Origin: Lunularia cruciata
Lineage: Eukaryota > Streptophyta > Marchantiopsida > Lunulariales > Lunulariaceae
Assembly (NCBI GenBank): GCA_948567375.1
Contig: OX419759.1
Location: 29,489,493 to 29,553,492 of the forward strand
DNA length: 64,000 nucleotides
Direction of reading: 5' to 3'
Shown: one piece after another, positions 9,661 through 20,388 of the stretch
How positions within the stretch are numbered: the stretch's first letter is position 1
Layout: each line of letters opens with the position of its first letter
The notes under the pieces: model-generated
The model's input: only the letters and a program-made list of their open reading frames with translations
What the model was told of the DNA's origin: nothing
Databases searched by the model: none
Program-made: the position numbers and the translations under genes

Positions 9661-10569
9661 TCATGTGAGTTGGGATATGAGGAGTTGTGGTTTTGCAGGT
9701 ATTGGAAGAGATGGAGAGGAGCATTATGTGTTATTATCATTATTCTTGTGCTAGCTGTGTCTACACTTTCCCATGTGGGGTTGCAGAGAGCGACTCGAGG
9801 TACACCATGCTCGGTGTATCACCGACACTTTACCTTGCAAGGGGTAAAGACCCATGTGGGAAGGATGCACAAGCACTATGCTTGGACCACTTGGGATGCT
9901 CATGTGAGGCAAGTGACCACATCAATAGCAATGACACTTGGGATTATGCATACTTCTTCTATCCCTTTGTTGACTGTTCTAAGAATTTGGATCAAGTTGT
10001 GAGAGTGGTTAGCTTGTCAAGCAAATTACATTTTGGGGTTATTTGAGACTAGTTTTCCATGTCTACGTTTATTCCATGGGCTACTCCATACACTTCATGA
10101 TGAGACTAGATAGGCTTTTTGCCTACCATTTAATCATTTGGCACATGATCCCGTGGATGAATTAGAATGGTTCTTATTTCTCTTACTCTCTTGATGGTGT
10201 CTTTGTTATGCTAAAGGAGGACATGCGGGGCATAAAGAGGTGGCTGCTAGATTTTGTTGGTTCCAAATGGTGGATTGGGTGGCATTAGAGGAGGAGTTTG
10301 TTAAGGCTCATGTTTTAGGAGATAGGTTCTGACACAAGATACCATAGAGTCCACTTGATTATGATGGTGTAGGACATTGGGTCAAGCAAGAGTTTTAGTA
10401 GAGTAGTACAAGCACTATACCCTTGGTTTATGGCTAGTCCTACTAATGAGTGCTAGTCAACTTCTTGCAATAGAGAAGGACATAGGAGGCATTAGACAAA
10501 TTGCTATTAGAGAGATCTTTTTGCATTTGGTCAACCGCACTATTGTCCTTCAACATCATTCTCACTTCC

Positions 10570-11560
10570 AATAGCACCTTAGTCCATATCAATTTGGAGT
10601 GGCTACACTTAGAGGATGTGAGGCTATATCTCTAGGCATTAGGGCATTGCTAAATATCCATCCAAAATAGATCATCATACAGGTTGATGTTGAGAATGCT
10701 TTTAATAGCGTCTTATGAGCATCCATCTTTAAAGAGCTTAAGGAGCCAAGTGGATCCTTGGTGAGTCTTATTCCTTTTGTGTGTTCTTTTTATGGCTCTC
10801 TTGCTTCCCTTTACTACTAACATGGTTGTTTATAGGAAGGAGTCATCGTCTTGGAGTCAGCTGGTGGTACACATCAAGGAGATCCTTTAGGGAGACATTA
10901 TTTGCTACGGCTAACTTTAGAGCTCTCTTATCTACCAGTTTGGCCATGCCATTAGTTTAGTTGTGTATTTCCCTCCTTGGCAGATGATACACACACTGTG
11001 GCCTTGCAGATCAGATTAGGCAAGCCTTTGACCAAACTTTGACTTGATTACCAAACTATATCTAGTAGGCTTGAGAGTCAAGGTGTCAAAGTGTAGGGTA
11101 TGGTCTCCTTTAGGTATCCCTCCCCACCTTGAGCTTTCAGAGGGATGTATCATATCTATAGATAAACTTTGTGTTCTTGGAGTGCCAATAGGATTCAAGA
11201 ATTTTGTCACGTGCTTCTTAGATGCTGCTCTTGTAGAGGATATTCTCCATGTAGATGAACTTCCTTTACTTGGAGATCCGCAAGAAGCATTTGGTATACT
11301 CTCCTCTAGTATTTCTTGTCAACCAACTTATCTCTTTCACAAAGGTTCCTCCCTCCTTGATCTTCCTATCACGTTTGAGAACCTTTGATAGGAGGATTAT
11401 GGGAGTCTTCGGTGATATTATTAGACCAGGGATATTTGAGTGTGTGACAAGGGATTTGGCACGTAGACAAACATCTCTACTAATCTTGTGTGGAGGGGTT
11501 GGCTTGCTATCTACGGAGGAGATGTCACCTATAGCATTTTTGGGTAGTTGAGCTCTCTCA
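10570..11560 (+). pseudogene. Reverse transcriptase domain, non-LTR type
   Basis: Recognisable blocks, in order: PYQFGVAT (about 10578), IQVDVENAFNSV (motif A, about 10676-10712, with the catalytic Asp), GGTHQGDPLG (motif B, about 10863-10892), SLADDTHT (motif C, about 10972-10996, ADD in place of the common YADD) and LRVKVSKCRVWSPLGIP (motif D). The thumb region is open in pieces at 11044-11388 and 11255-11551. Stop codons interrupt several blocks, so the gene is dead. Confidence 0.75.
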
Positions 11561-11949
11561 AAACCCCTACTTTCCTCTCATTTTGTAGTTGTTGATAGGC
11601 CAATTTTGGAGATATATGTGATAGAGATGGAGGAGTTATCTTTTTCTCTCTAGATGTTATTGTGGCAGACAAGAGATAGTCATTCCCCATGAGGACCTTC
11701 TATCTTTTGCTTCACTATCGTCAGATTGGACTAGAGGTTTACAATCTTCCTTGATGGGGCAACAATGCCAACATACCCTACATTCTCTCTTAGTTGACTC
11801 GTCCATTCCTAAGGCTACTAGAGCACATCCTTGCTTTTGCTCCGGAAAGGGTGCATGCTTTTGGATCCTAGTTCAAACATGCATTAGGGCATTCTGACTC
11901 ACACCAACTACTTTCTCTACAACAATGAGGTTTTGCCTAGGTTTGGTCC

Positions 11950-12485
11950 ACCCATCTGGATCTTCATTACTCACTTGAGAGTGTGGTTCTACACTAGATG
12001 TAGCTACGGTCCATATGACATGGTGTCCTTTTGGAGGACAAAGGATAGTTACCTATGATGCTATTAGGGACATTGTGTTTGCCATGGCACAAGAGAGTGC
12101 ATACTTGGCTTAGAGAGGAGTGTTTGTATGCTTTGCAGCTGACACATGTATGGGCAGACTTATACTTGGTCCAAGATGATCAGGTGACAATAGCAAATGT
12201 TGTGGTTGCGGACCCTACACGTGATATAATTTTGGAGAGAATGATTACTCATCCCCTTGGATGGGCGATGAGTGCAGCAACAACTTGCAGGTCTCCAAGT
12301 ATAGGGGTATGCAGCAAGGTCACCTCTTTGTCCGTCTAGCCTTAGAGTTATATGGAGCGATGGACACGGCTGTTAATATATTTGTTAGGGAGTGCATGAG
12401 AGCTTATCATGTTAGGTGCCAAGGGGTACCACTCTCACTCTCATACTTTGTAGCATATTTTAGACAACATGTATTCATTGCTATA
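11950..12485 (+). pseudogene. Zinc-binding and restriction-like endonuclease region
   Basis: After the RT thumb a short segment reads VHMTWCPFGGQRIVTYDAIR in one frame, resembling the end of the C/C/H/C cluster that precedes the endonuclease in R2/R4-type elements. The next open frame (12055-12339) contains DQVTIANVVVADPTR, resembling the strand carrying catalytic Asp residues of PD-(D/E)XK folds. The frame at 12261-12488 continues with KYRGMQQGHLFVRLALELYG. Assignment of the active site is inferred from order and general pattern. Confidence 0.55.
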
Positions 12486-12959
12486 TAGAGTGTAGCATCT
12501 TGTGCAATCCATAGGAGAGCAACCACACTAGGTGATGCTTCTTTGGATGCTCAAGTTGTTTGTAGATTGTACTACTTGCATAACTCGGATATCTTAGGTG
12601 CAGTAGGGCAGATTTTTCATATCAACCCTACGTAGCTCCATTTTACCTATTTTGTCTCACACTTGTATGGCTTGATGAGGTCTTCCTCTCCTTCATGTTT
12701 TCTAAGCGGTCACCTTTTCCCTACTGGCGAGCCAAGAAGCATTGTACAAAATATACTTCTTATACGGAAACATCACCATCATTTTTATATTACAATGATT
12801 TGAAAGGATAACAAGCATTATATTTATCTCTTGAATAAAGAGATACAAGTTCACACTATGCTCTGGATCTCCTTCATCTTTACATATCAATTTGCTCTAT
12901 TCCTACTTATTCATCGCTTCAAATACCTTCCAGAAACTCCATCTAAATGTACTGCTAAA

Positions 12960-13106
12960 GTTTGGATATCTTAGGTGCAGTAGGGCAGATTATCATATAG
13001 ACTCTATTGGGGTTTAGCCCCCGTTTACCTTTTTCATCTCTCCCTTGTACGGCTTGATGGGGTCTTCCCAATCCTTCATTTTTTCTACACGGTCGTTCTT
13101 CTTTTA
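12960..13106 (+). mobile_element. 5'-truncated non-LTR copy (3' tail only)
   Basis: About 147 bp of the family 3' tail, from GATATCTTAGGTGCAG to the CTTTT end. A 6-bp repeat GCTAAA flanks it (12954-12959 and 13107-13112), a possible but short target-site duplication. Confidence 0.6.
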
Positions 13107-13129
13107 GCTAAACACCACTACAAGAGGTC

Positions 13130-13450
13130 AGGGGGTTAGGCGTCAGGGGTACCACTCTCACTCTCATACTTTGTAGCATATTTTAGACAGCGTGTGTCCA
13201 TTGCTCTACAGAGGACAGTGGCGGGTGCAATCCATAGGGGAGCAACCACATTAGGTGATGTTTCTTCGGATGCTCTAGTTGGGTGTAGACCGTACGACTT
13301 ACATAGCTCGGATATCTTAGGTGCGGTGGGGCAGATTTCTCATATAGACTCTATTGGGACTTAGCCCCATGTTACCTTTTTTGTCTCTCCCTTGTACGGC
13401 TTGATGGGGTCTTCCCATCCTTCGTTTTTCCTACGCGGTCGCCTTTTTTC
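13130..13450 (+). mobile_element. 5'-truncated non-LTR copy with 12-bp target-site duplication
   Basis: The 321-bp insert holds the last coding blocks (SYFVAYFRQRVSIALQR, TTLGDVSSDALVG, SSDILGAVGQIS) and the tail GGCTTGATGGGGTCTTCCC through GCGGTCGCCTTTTTTC. It is flanked by a perfect 12-bp direct repeat, CTACAAGAGGTC, at 13118-13129 and 13451-13462. The repeat is strong evidence for target-primed insertion of a truncated copy. It lies about 500 bp upstream of the TIM14 start codon, in what is probably its promoter region. Confidence 0.85.
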
Positions 13451-13462
13451 CTACAAGAGGTC

Positions 13463-13965
13463 TCGTCATGAAGTATGTAGTTACTGTAGAATGAGACTCA
13501 GTGCACTCCTTAAGAGGAACACTGCGTCTGCCGGTAAACCGCACGGCATGGTAGGAAACCTTTTCATCGCCCAGCCGGTTGCCGTGTCTGGAACTCTCGA
13601 GAGACAAGGGAGTCAAATCCGTCCGTGCGCACGAAACCTCGAACGTTCTGAAGAAGAGTGGCAATTTGTGGTGCTTCCCAGAGTAAAACTGCTCTAGAAT
13701 CTGCAGGGACTGTCTTGACAGTGCTCGAGGCCGAAATTGTCATCAGGCAGGCGGGGAAACGTTTTGGAAGATTTGCTTGTCAAGTGGAGCTGCTGAAGGA
13801 TATCAGAAAGTCGAAAGAATCAGGTCTGTTACGTCGGAATTAACTTTGCCGTCTGAAGGTTACAAGGACGGTGTGTTGAGATCGACCAGAGGTTATTGAC
13901 CTTGCTGAAAGCGGAGCATTGTAGTTATTCTTCGTTCGGTCGCTCTGGCTGCCCCAGTAGCAGAA
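13463..13965 (+). promoter_or_regulatory. Upstream region and probable 5' UTR of TIM14
   Basis: About 500 bp of balanced base composition between the non-LTR insert and the TIM14 ATG. Short open frames here show no family resemblance. An imperfect heat-shock-like motif, GAACGTTCTGAA, lies at 13641-13652 (GAA and TTC spaced 5, then GAA one base short). No clear TATA box was found. Confidence 0.4.
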
Positions 13966-15073
13966 ATGGTGAGTGTCCGACTCTTCCACCTGCTTAGGTT
14001 CGGATGGGGGTAATGTTTGAATTGGGGAAATGAAATTATTGGTTTCTCAAGACTTTTGGGTTTCAGCAGATTTTGTTCATAGTTGGTGTGAAGTTAATCG
14101 TCCTCTTACCCTGAGAAATTACATGTTTCTCACTCTAGGCCTTGCAGAAGTGTCCGTATGGGGTTTAATGCCTTTACTGCAAGGAGATCGATATCGAGCT
14201 TGGTCGACTCTCTGAAACCCTTACGATCTGCTGTTTCACGCAGGCCTCTCCTTTGGTTGCTGGACTGACGGTGGCAGTTGCAGCCTTGGCCGGTAAATAT
14301 GGAATTGAGGCATACCAAGCATTCAAGTTGCGGCCAGCAACTCCTCGTCTACGCAAGTTCTATGAAGGCGGATTTCAGCCGACTATGACTCGCAGAGAAG
14401 CTGCTCTAATTCTTGGTGTGAGGTATAACTTCGTGGTTCATCCAATGTTTTGCAGGCATTTTCGATATTTTGTTCGTTTAGTTTGCCTCGAACACCAGTG
14501 GCATCTCGATTTTACAGTTTATCGAGAAATTCTCTTAAAACTATTTTCTCTACCTTCTATGGTTATTTTTCACTATTATACTCTGTTTAGTTGTATGTGA
14601 GCATAAAATCACCTAGGCATTGTATTTCATGCCGTCTGTGTCTATGGGAACTGCTTGTCGATTTTATTAGTTTTGTAAGTTTTGGACCTGTTACCATGGC
14701 GCATACGCTCTAGGGCATTATCTAGAAAATATACACTATGAAATTAGACTTGTTACATGTTCCGGTAATGAGTTCGAGAGAGTGTCAGGAATGTCCTTGA
14801 AAGAGTCAGGGTTTAGCTCCACAATCATAGCCTGCCTTCAATGTTTATCAGCAGTATGAGCTTATTTCATGCCGTTTCACAACAATGATTCAGGATTTTA
14901 CTTCTTGTGTCTGCAGGGAATCCGTTGCTCAAGACAAAATTAAGGAAGCACATAGGCGAGTGATGACAGCAAATCACCCGGATGCTGGCGGAAGCGACTA
15001 TTTGGCTGCTAAGATCAATGAAGCCAAAGACCACTTATTAGGACAAACAAGGGGAAGTGGCTCAGCATTTTAA
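13966..15073 (+). CDS. TIM14/PAM18-type mitochondrial J-protein
   Basis: Three coding exons: 13966-13968 (the ATG alone), 14244-14422 and 14917-15073. Introns of 275 and 494 bp are bounded by GTGAGT/CGCAG and GTATAA/TGCAG. The product is 112 residues. Residues about 4-20 form a hydrophobic membrane segment, [20 protein letters not shown] is the conserved linker and first J-domain helix, HPD is at 81-83, and the chain ends GSGSAF. Length and layout match plant TIM14. In this family the J domain stimulates mitochondrial Hsp70 in the presequence translocase motor at the inner membrane, pulling preproteins into the matrix. All exons join in frame and no lesion is seen. Very short J-domain relatives such as DNAJC15 are the only real alternative. 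Confidence 0.93.
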
Positions 15074-17956
15074 ACCTGCCAATGTTTTAACTTCTTTTTT
15101 TGCGCGAAAATCATTTTCTAAACAGAAACGGTCGTAGTGTTACTGTAAATCGAGCTTTAGGAGTATGTAGTTTGGAAGGTCAAGTTCACCGGGCCAAAAT
15201 GGACAGGCTCTATATTCTATGTCCTGACTACCCCTTCAAAATGTCGGTACAGGGGGTATAGCAGGCAAAAATCTTCACTGATCTGATAGTAAGGTAGTAC
15301 ATCCGGTCATGTTTTGGTAGTTTCTTCATTTTTCTGTGTACTCTGAATCAATATTTTACTCTCAAGGACACGCTTAACAAACATCCGACTAGGATCCTTG
15401 AAGGTTGGTTTGTCCATGCCCAGGCTACTTGAGATGTTCAATAGAGTTTCTCCTTTATATCTTGGTCTTGATATCACGCAAAAATTCCAGTAAAGTTCCC
15501 TCCCAGACTCATGCAACGATTTATGAATTTGAACCAGATTTGAGGTGCCCTTTACGAAAGGCAAACTTGTACGGTTTTTGGTGGTGTTTTAGCACTTCTA
15601 GAACGTTCTAAGCCAAATTTACTGTGATGTGCATGACCCAGTGCCCATGCCGGTCGAAAATTATATGTGGGTATCTCCATCAATGAGAAGATTAGTCTGG
15701 ACGACACACTGAGTTGCTTTCGGACAAGAGGACTTCCGGGGGGTTAGGTGTCCGCTTTCAGAAGAGCTTTGTTGCTATCACACGTGGTGTTATCTGGTTA
15801 GTTTTAGAACTGCCGAGCACGGATCCAAGATAGTAGGAAACCAGTGATGCTGCGCCTTGGCGGTCTATCTATTCTCTACATGTCAGTATGTTCCGCATCC
15901 GAAATATCTGTTATTTGAAAGAGCGCGGGAGCTCATTGAGCGCTAGCTACCTGAGATAAATAACCCGGACGATTATGGACAATTGGTTATGTGTTTTCTT
16001 GGAACAAATAGCCAACTTAGATTCGCATGTGCTTAGTTTGCGTCGTGCCTGTCCTTACCGGGTGTGGATTCCCCCTTCTACGAACAACTTCTGCTCTCAA
16101 TCCGCGTATATGTTCTCTTGGAAGGAAGAAAAGTCCAAGAGCACTTAATGACGTGCCTGGTTGTGGCAAAATGCCCGTCGACATGAGTCTAGGAGAAAGA
16201 AACACCTGCACCAAGGGAGGACGCCCATGATCGGAATTTTCTTGTCGTCTGCTAAAGATCCGAACACGTCGTACTTGCTTAAAGTGATTTCACCAAACTA
16301 TCAACATGCTTGATTACTACTTTTGCAAAGTAAGTTCCAATTTGTGTCTTTGGAATAAGGGGCAGAGTTAGCTTCCAGTACTTCCGAAACTTACAATTTT
16401 TGCTTTAATCTTCTGCTGAGTATGTAGGCATGTATCAGAACTGCTCAACAACATGGCCGCCTTGCGGAAAAGTTACAAATTTAGTGGATGGTACAGGCAT
16501 CTGCGGAAAGAGCAGCGTTGCAAGGCATGACGCGGATAGTTGTTCGTGGCGCAATTCAGCCCTACACTACTTGTGACGCTGTTTAGTGCTTGACAACCGT
16601 AATCTACACACAGTACATGTATCCAGCTCACGCCTCTTTTACGTTTGTTTTACCTTTGCCGCAATTCACTGCGGACATCGCCTGTTTCTGCGCCTGAGTA
16701 CTGTTGCACATGTGGTTTGTAGGGCCGACCATCCGCTTGATATATTTTGGAAACATGTTCTTAGATTATGTCGTCGTTTCTGGGTAATATAGCTATAAAT
16801 ACCTGAGGGACTGTTTTGTACTCACAAGATTCGAATTGATGAGATAAGTGACAAATCCCGTTGCGGAAATAGTCTTCATGTCTCGTGTCAACAGGAAAGA
16901 CTCTGCTCAACTATGGGTGAGATCGTAAAGTTACGCACTTGGAACGTAGCCTTGGACTTCGACGCGAGAGCAGGGATAGACTTACTATCTGATTGGTACT
17001 CAGTATAGGTTTTAAGAGGTTATCACAATTTTGAAGAACGAGATTCCAATCGCTGGTAAAAGACGTGCAATTCTTTCAGTTCTGCATATATTCTTTCATC
17101 AGCCAGTAATGCCTTATGAATTAGGTGAATAAGGGTAAACTATCTCGATGGTATCTTCTGTACAAGAAGCTTGCCGCTTGCACATTCAAGCAGCAGAATG
17201 AGGAAATTAGCTCTACTTGAGGAACGTGGTTACTAGGTCCTTTTTTATGCTAGTACATGCTTCTGCTCATGTAGAAGGCACCCTAGTAGAACCTGTCATC
17301 ACTAGCGTACAGAGACTAAGGATGGCAAGCCCCTGGCGGTCACGCATTGCTGAAGCTTACGTAACTGGAAGTTTATTCAGATCTCCTCCATCATCGAGAA
17401 TAACTCTGCAGTCGCTGTTAGGCACTTTGACCTCAGAAACAAAAGCTTTCAATGCCATCTGCTATAAAAGTACGCTAATCTCTTTTACGAACTTGCTACT
17501 GTACTAATCTCCACCTGCGCATGTCTATACAACGGGGGCATTCAAACGCAACATTCGGTGAGAAATTGGGAAGAAACCTGTTGTCTATTTTCGCGACCTT
17601 TCAGTATCTTCCAGAAACCAACCGGGGACCAGGCATGTTCGCCAGGGATCCACACTCTCGACCGGAAATTGACTACTCACAGTGCCGGATCTGTTCCCGT
17701 CTCTTGAGTGGAGATAATAAGATAGCAAGGTCGCCTTTTCTTCTTTTGTTTCACTAATATTTTCGTTTCGATATTCGCGTACGTTGATTGAATCCAATCG
17801 TAAATTCCCTAGGAGTTTTCCTGGATCCACAATTATCTCATCCACGATTCTCTCGTGGATGTACAATTACCGTCGGAAGGAGCACGACAACTACCTGAAC
17901 TGCGCGGGGTCCGTTCGGGCGATCTTCGTCGGGAAGAAAGCATACACAGACTGCCC
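15074..17956. other. Gene-free stretch after TIM14
   Basis: About 2.9 kb of base composition similar to the genes, with only short, unconvincing open frames on both strands. The first few hundred bases should hold the TIM14 3' UTR. A perfect three-unit heat-shock-like motif, TTCTAGAACGTTC, is at 15596-15608, and a TATAAAT occurs at 16794-16800 without a recognisable gene behind it. A non-coding RNA or a heavily diverged gene cannot be excluded. Confidence 0.5.
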
Positions 17957-18056
17957 TGTATCGGACTGAGCCCCATTTTACCTCTTATGTCTTATTTTTG
18001 TACGGGGTGATGGGCTGTTCTTATCCTTCTTGTTACCTCCGCAGTCTGCTTTTTCC
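17957..18056 (+). mobile_element. Short non-LTR 3' tail
   Basis: About 100 bp, from GACTGAGCCCCATTTTACC through a diverged GGGTGATGGGC and TCCTTCTTGTTACCTCCGC to CTTTTTCC, match the 3' tail of the RT/endonuclease element. It is strongly diverged and no target duplication was identified. Confidence 0.55.
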
Positions 18057-18833
18057 AATAGTGAAAACGATGTAGATGTATAAACGCTAGAAAAGTAGAG
18101 ATAGATATTCTCTACTTGGCCACTCACGAAATCTGTACCTTATATTCAAATCAGAAACTTAAATATTTCGCAAACTCATCCTTGTGTTAAATATCCTTTT
18201 TCTTGGATATATGTCAATATTTTTGAATAAAGGAAGATAATGGAAGATGAAATATTCTTTTTTCATCATAGCAAAAATCAAATTTAGCATCCGGTTTGTT
18301 TTATATACATCCCAACGGGTATATCAAGAAGTGTATAAATTATTCCAATAATATTAAAAACCTCAAAAATTAATTTTCTCTATAACAAGTATATAGAATT
18401 TACCATTAAAACTACTCCAATAACAATAACAAGAGTACTTGGTTTCTTAAATTTTTCTAAATCAGTGGATGCTTATAAGTAAATAAATCTAATAGAGAAA
18501 CGATATGTACTGAATTAAAGTTTTAGAGGTATCTATCTTCCTTCGAAACTTATCTTATTGTGTAAGCTACATGACGAAAACCCTTACCAATTGATCACAT
18601 TTGCTCCATATGACCGATAGGTTATCGAATTTCTATGGAGAGAAGAAGATAAGATTTCCATAATATTGGCAGAAGAGAATAGAAGAAAAATGGTAGAGAA
18701 AAAACATTACTTAACAGATAAAGAAGATATATCGTGGTAAACTCTTGAAATGTAAAAGTCTACTAGAGAGAAATGTTTGGTTTTATTCCCTAATGCTATT
18801 GCAGGGAAAGAGCAGATTTAGTTATCACACGAG
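18057..18833. other. AT-rich gene-free stretch
   Basis: AT-rich intergenic sequence between two short non-LTR tails. No coding frame or repeat boundary was recognised. Confidence 0.5.
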
Positions 18834-18845
18834 AAAATATGAAAA

Positions 18846-18895
18846 GAAAAGGGCGACCGCGTAGAAAACACGGAGGATGGGAAGACCCATCAAGC
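18846..18895 (-). mobile_element. 50-bp non-LTR tail insertion with 12-bp target-site duplication
   Basis: Only the last 50 bp of the family are present, on the minus strand (GCTTGATGGGTCTTCCCATC through GCGGTCGCCC). A perfect 12-bp repeat, AAAATATGAAAA, flanks it (18834-18845 and 18896-18907). It is the shortest copy in the window and shows that the final 50 bases can be inserted alone, by extreme 5' truncation. Confidence 0.8.
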
Positions 18896-18907
18896 AAAAT
18901 ATGAAAA

Positions 18908-19236
18908 AAAATGAAAAAATGAAAATGGATATAAATATCTGGGGAATACTTGTTCACGAGAAATGGATGAAAAGAGAAATTGTGAGAATACTTTGAGAAT
19001 CACAAAATGTTTGAAAATTTAGTGTATAAACACATTATCTAGAAATAAAAATAAATAAAATATGCTTTGGAAAAATTGTCGAAAAATAAAATTCTAAACG
19101 AGTTTGAAAATAGAAATACAATCATAAATGTTTTTTTTCCTTTTCATTATATTTTACTTGTGCGGTCGTTTGATACGGATGCAACGTATAATGGACTAGT
19201 GTCTACAAGTTAAAAGATTTGATTACTCCTTAGACT
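18908..19236. other. AT-rich gene-free stretch
   Basis: A-rich sequence with runs such as ATGAAAAAATGAAAA. No gene or element was recognised. Confidence 0.5.
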
Positions 19237-19243
19237 AGTTATT

Positions 19244-19353
19244 AAAACCAGAAAAGGCTATCGCGTAGAGAACACGAAGGATGGGGAAGACCCATCAAGC
19301 CGCACAAGGGAGAGACGAAAAAGGTAAAATGAGGCTAGGCCCCAAATGGGACG
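19244..19353 (-). mobile_element. Short non-LTR 3' tail, minus strand
   Basis: About 100 bp, read on the minus strand, give the family tail (GGCCTAGCCTCATTTTACC, TCTCTCCCTTGTGCGGCTTG, then GTTCTCTACGCGATAGCC). A 7-bp repeat AGTTATT (19237-19243 and 19354-19360) may be the target-site duplication, with a few extra bases on one side. Confidence 0.65.
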
Positions 19354-19360
19354 AGTTATT

Positions 19361-20388
19361 TAGACAGGTAACCTGCATGAGCACGGATGTTTAAGTTGAC
19401 GCTCATCAGATGGAGAGTTTCCGTCCATTGGCCATCGAAAACTGGGAGCTTCGCCGTTCGGCTAGATGAGTGTATGAATCAAAAGAATAAAGAATGGCAC
19501 ACGACCATCACATGACCGGCGGTGAAAAAGGGGTTGTGAATATGAATTCGAGGAACAATGAGAGGAAGATGGAGACCAGGGACCGACTACAGTGGTACTT
19601 GCGAGCTGGTGTTGTTGTTTTCTCGGATCGATTGATCCGCTGACGCACGCGGGAGCTGGAGTTTCCACATTCTTTCTTCTGTTTTTATACCTCGAGGCGA
19701 GAACAAGCATGGCTGGCATCCACTCTTAAAGCTGAAGGAGGTGACGTCTTCGTTTCCGATTGTTTCGACGATTTTCCATAGTTGTTGCAAATTTGTTGCG
19801 TAGCGATTGTACTCTTACGTTCATTTGTGAAGACCTCCGCTGAAATTTGTTCTGTTCCACAAGATTTCATTTTTTCATAAAATCCTTGGATCCAGATCTC
19901 TGCATCGTTCGGGGTCGACAGAAGGGAACAGGCGCATGATGAGTAGGAGCCAGTTGCGTCGAACTCTTTGCCGGTCGCGGCGCACATTGTCATTTCTGTC
20001 GGTGCTGGTTACGTGATCAAGACGCTCAATTTTGGTGTTTACACGAGATATGAGATGGACTCCTCCTTCCTTTTGGATGTGTCATTACGAATCAGAATGC
20101 CTTACTTCTCGTTCTTTGATGAAAATGATTCACCAAGCTGCAGGCTGCACATTGATCTGCAGAATGCAGATCATTACGAGCAAAGCAACTAGTTTTGATT
20201 GTGAAACATTATCAAGCCTTGAAATGGAACTGCCAACGTTGATTTGCATGAAGTTTAGAATTCACAGGTTTAGAATGTCAGTAGACTGAGGGTTAGTAAG
20301 GGGGCACTGTGCCAATCTGGTGAGCGTAGTGCTGGAGTACTTCCGTGCTGGTAGTCTTCACTTGAGAGAGTTCAGAAACAGAAGAACC
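19361..20388 (+). promoter_or_regulatory. Upstream region of the DUF1223 gene
   Basis: About 1 kb between the last non-LTR tail and the DUF1223 start codon. Composition is balanced and open frames are short with no recognisable product, so it probably holds the promoter and 5' UTR. No convincing TATA box was seen. Confidence 0.4.

Larger units (their letters stand above)
9661..12720 (+). mobile_element. Non-LTR retrotransposon with RT and restriction-like endonuclease, decayed
   Basis: The plus strand, read through stops and frameshifts, gives a reverse transcriptase of non-LTR type, then a long connector, then a zinc-binding and endonuclease-like region, and a conserved 3' tail. The tail (about 12600-12720) includes GGCTTGATG, TCTTCCTCTCCTTC and GCGGTCACCTTTT. 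The same tail recurs at 12960-13106, 13130-13450, 17957-18056 and 25300-25372 on the plus strand, and at 18846-18895 and 19244-19353 on the minus strand. Late placement of the endonuclease is typical of R2/R4-like elements. The left boundary is uncertain; 9661 is where translated homology begins to look protein-like. Confidence 0.65.

Noticed and set aside
9670-10046. Two overlapping plus-strand frames of 110 and 119 codons
   Set aside because: They lie in the decayed 5' part of the non-LTR element, overlap each other in two frames and show no domain.
13392-13697. Frame of 101 codons upstream of TIM14
   Set aside because: It starts in the tail of the non-LTR insert and crosses its target duplication, so it is a chance frame.
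16794-16800. TATAAAT as a promoter
   Set aside because: No coding frame or transcript signal follows; the motif is expected by chance in sequence of this length.
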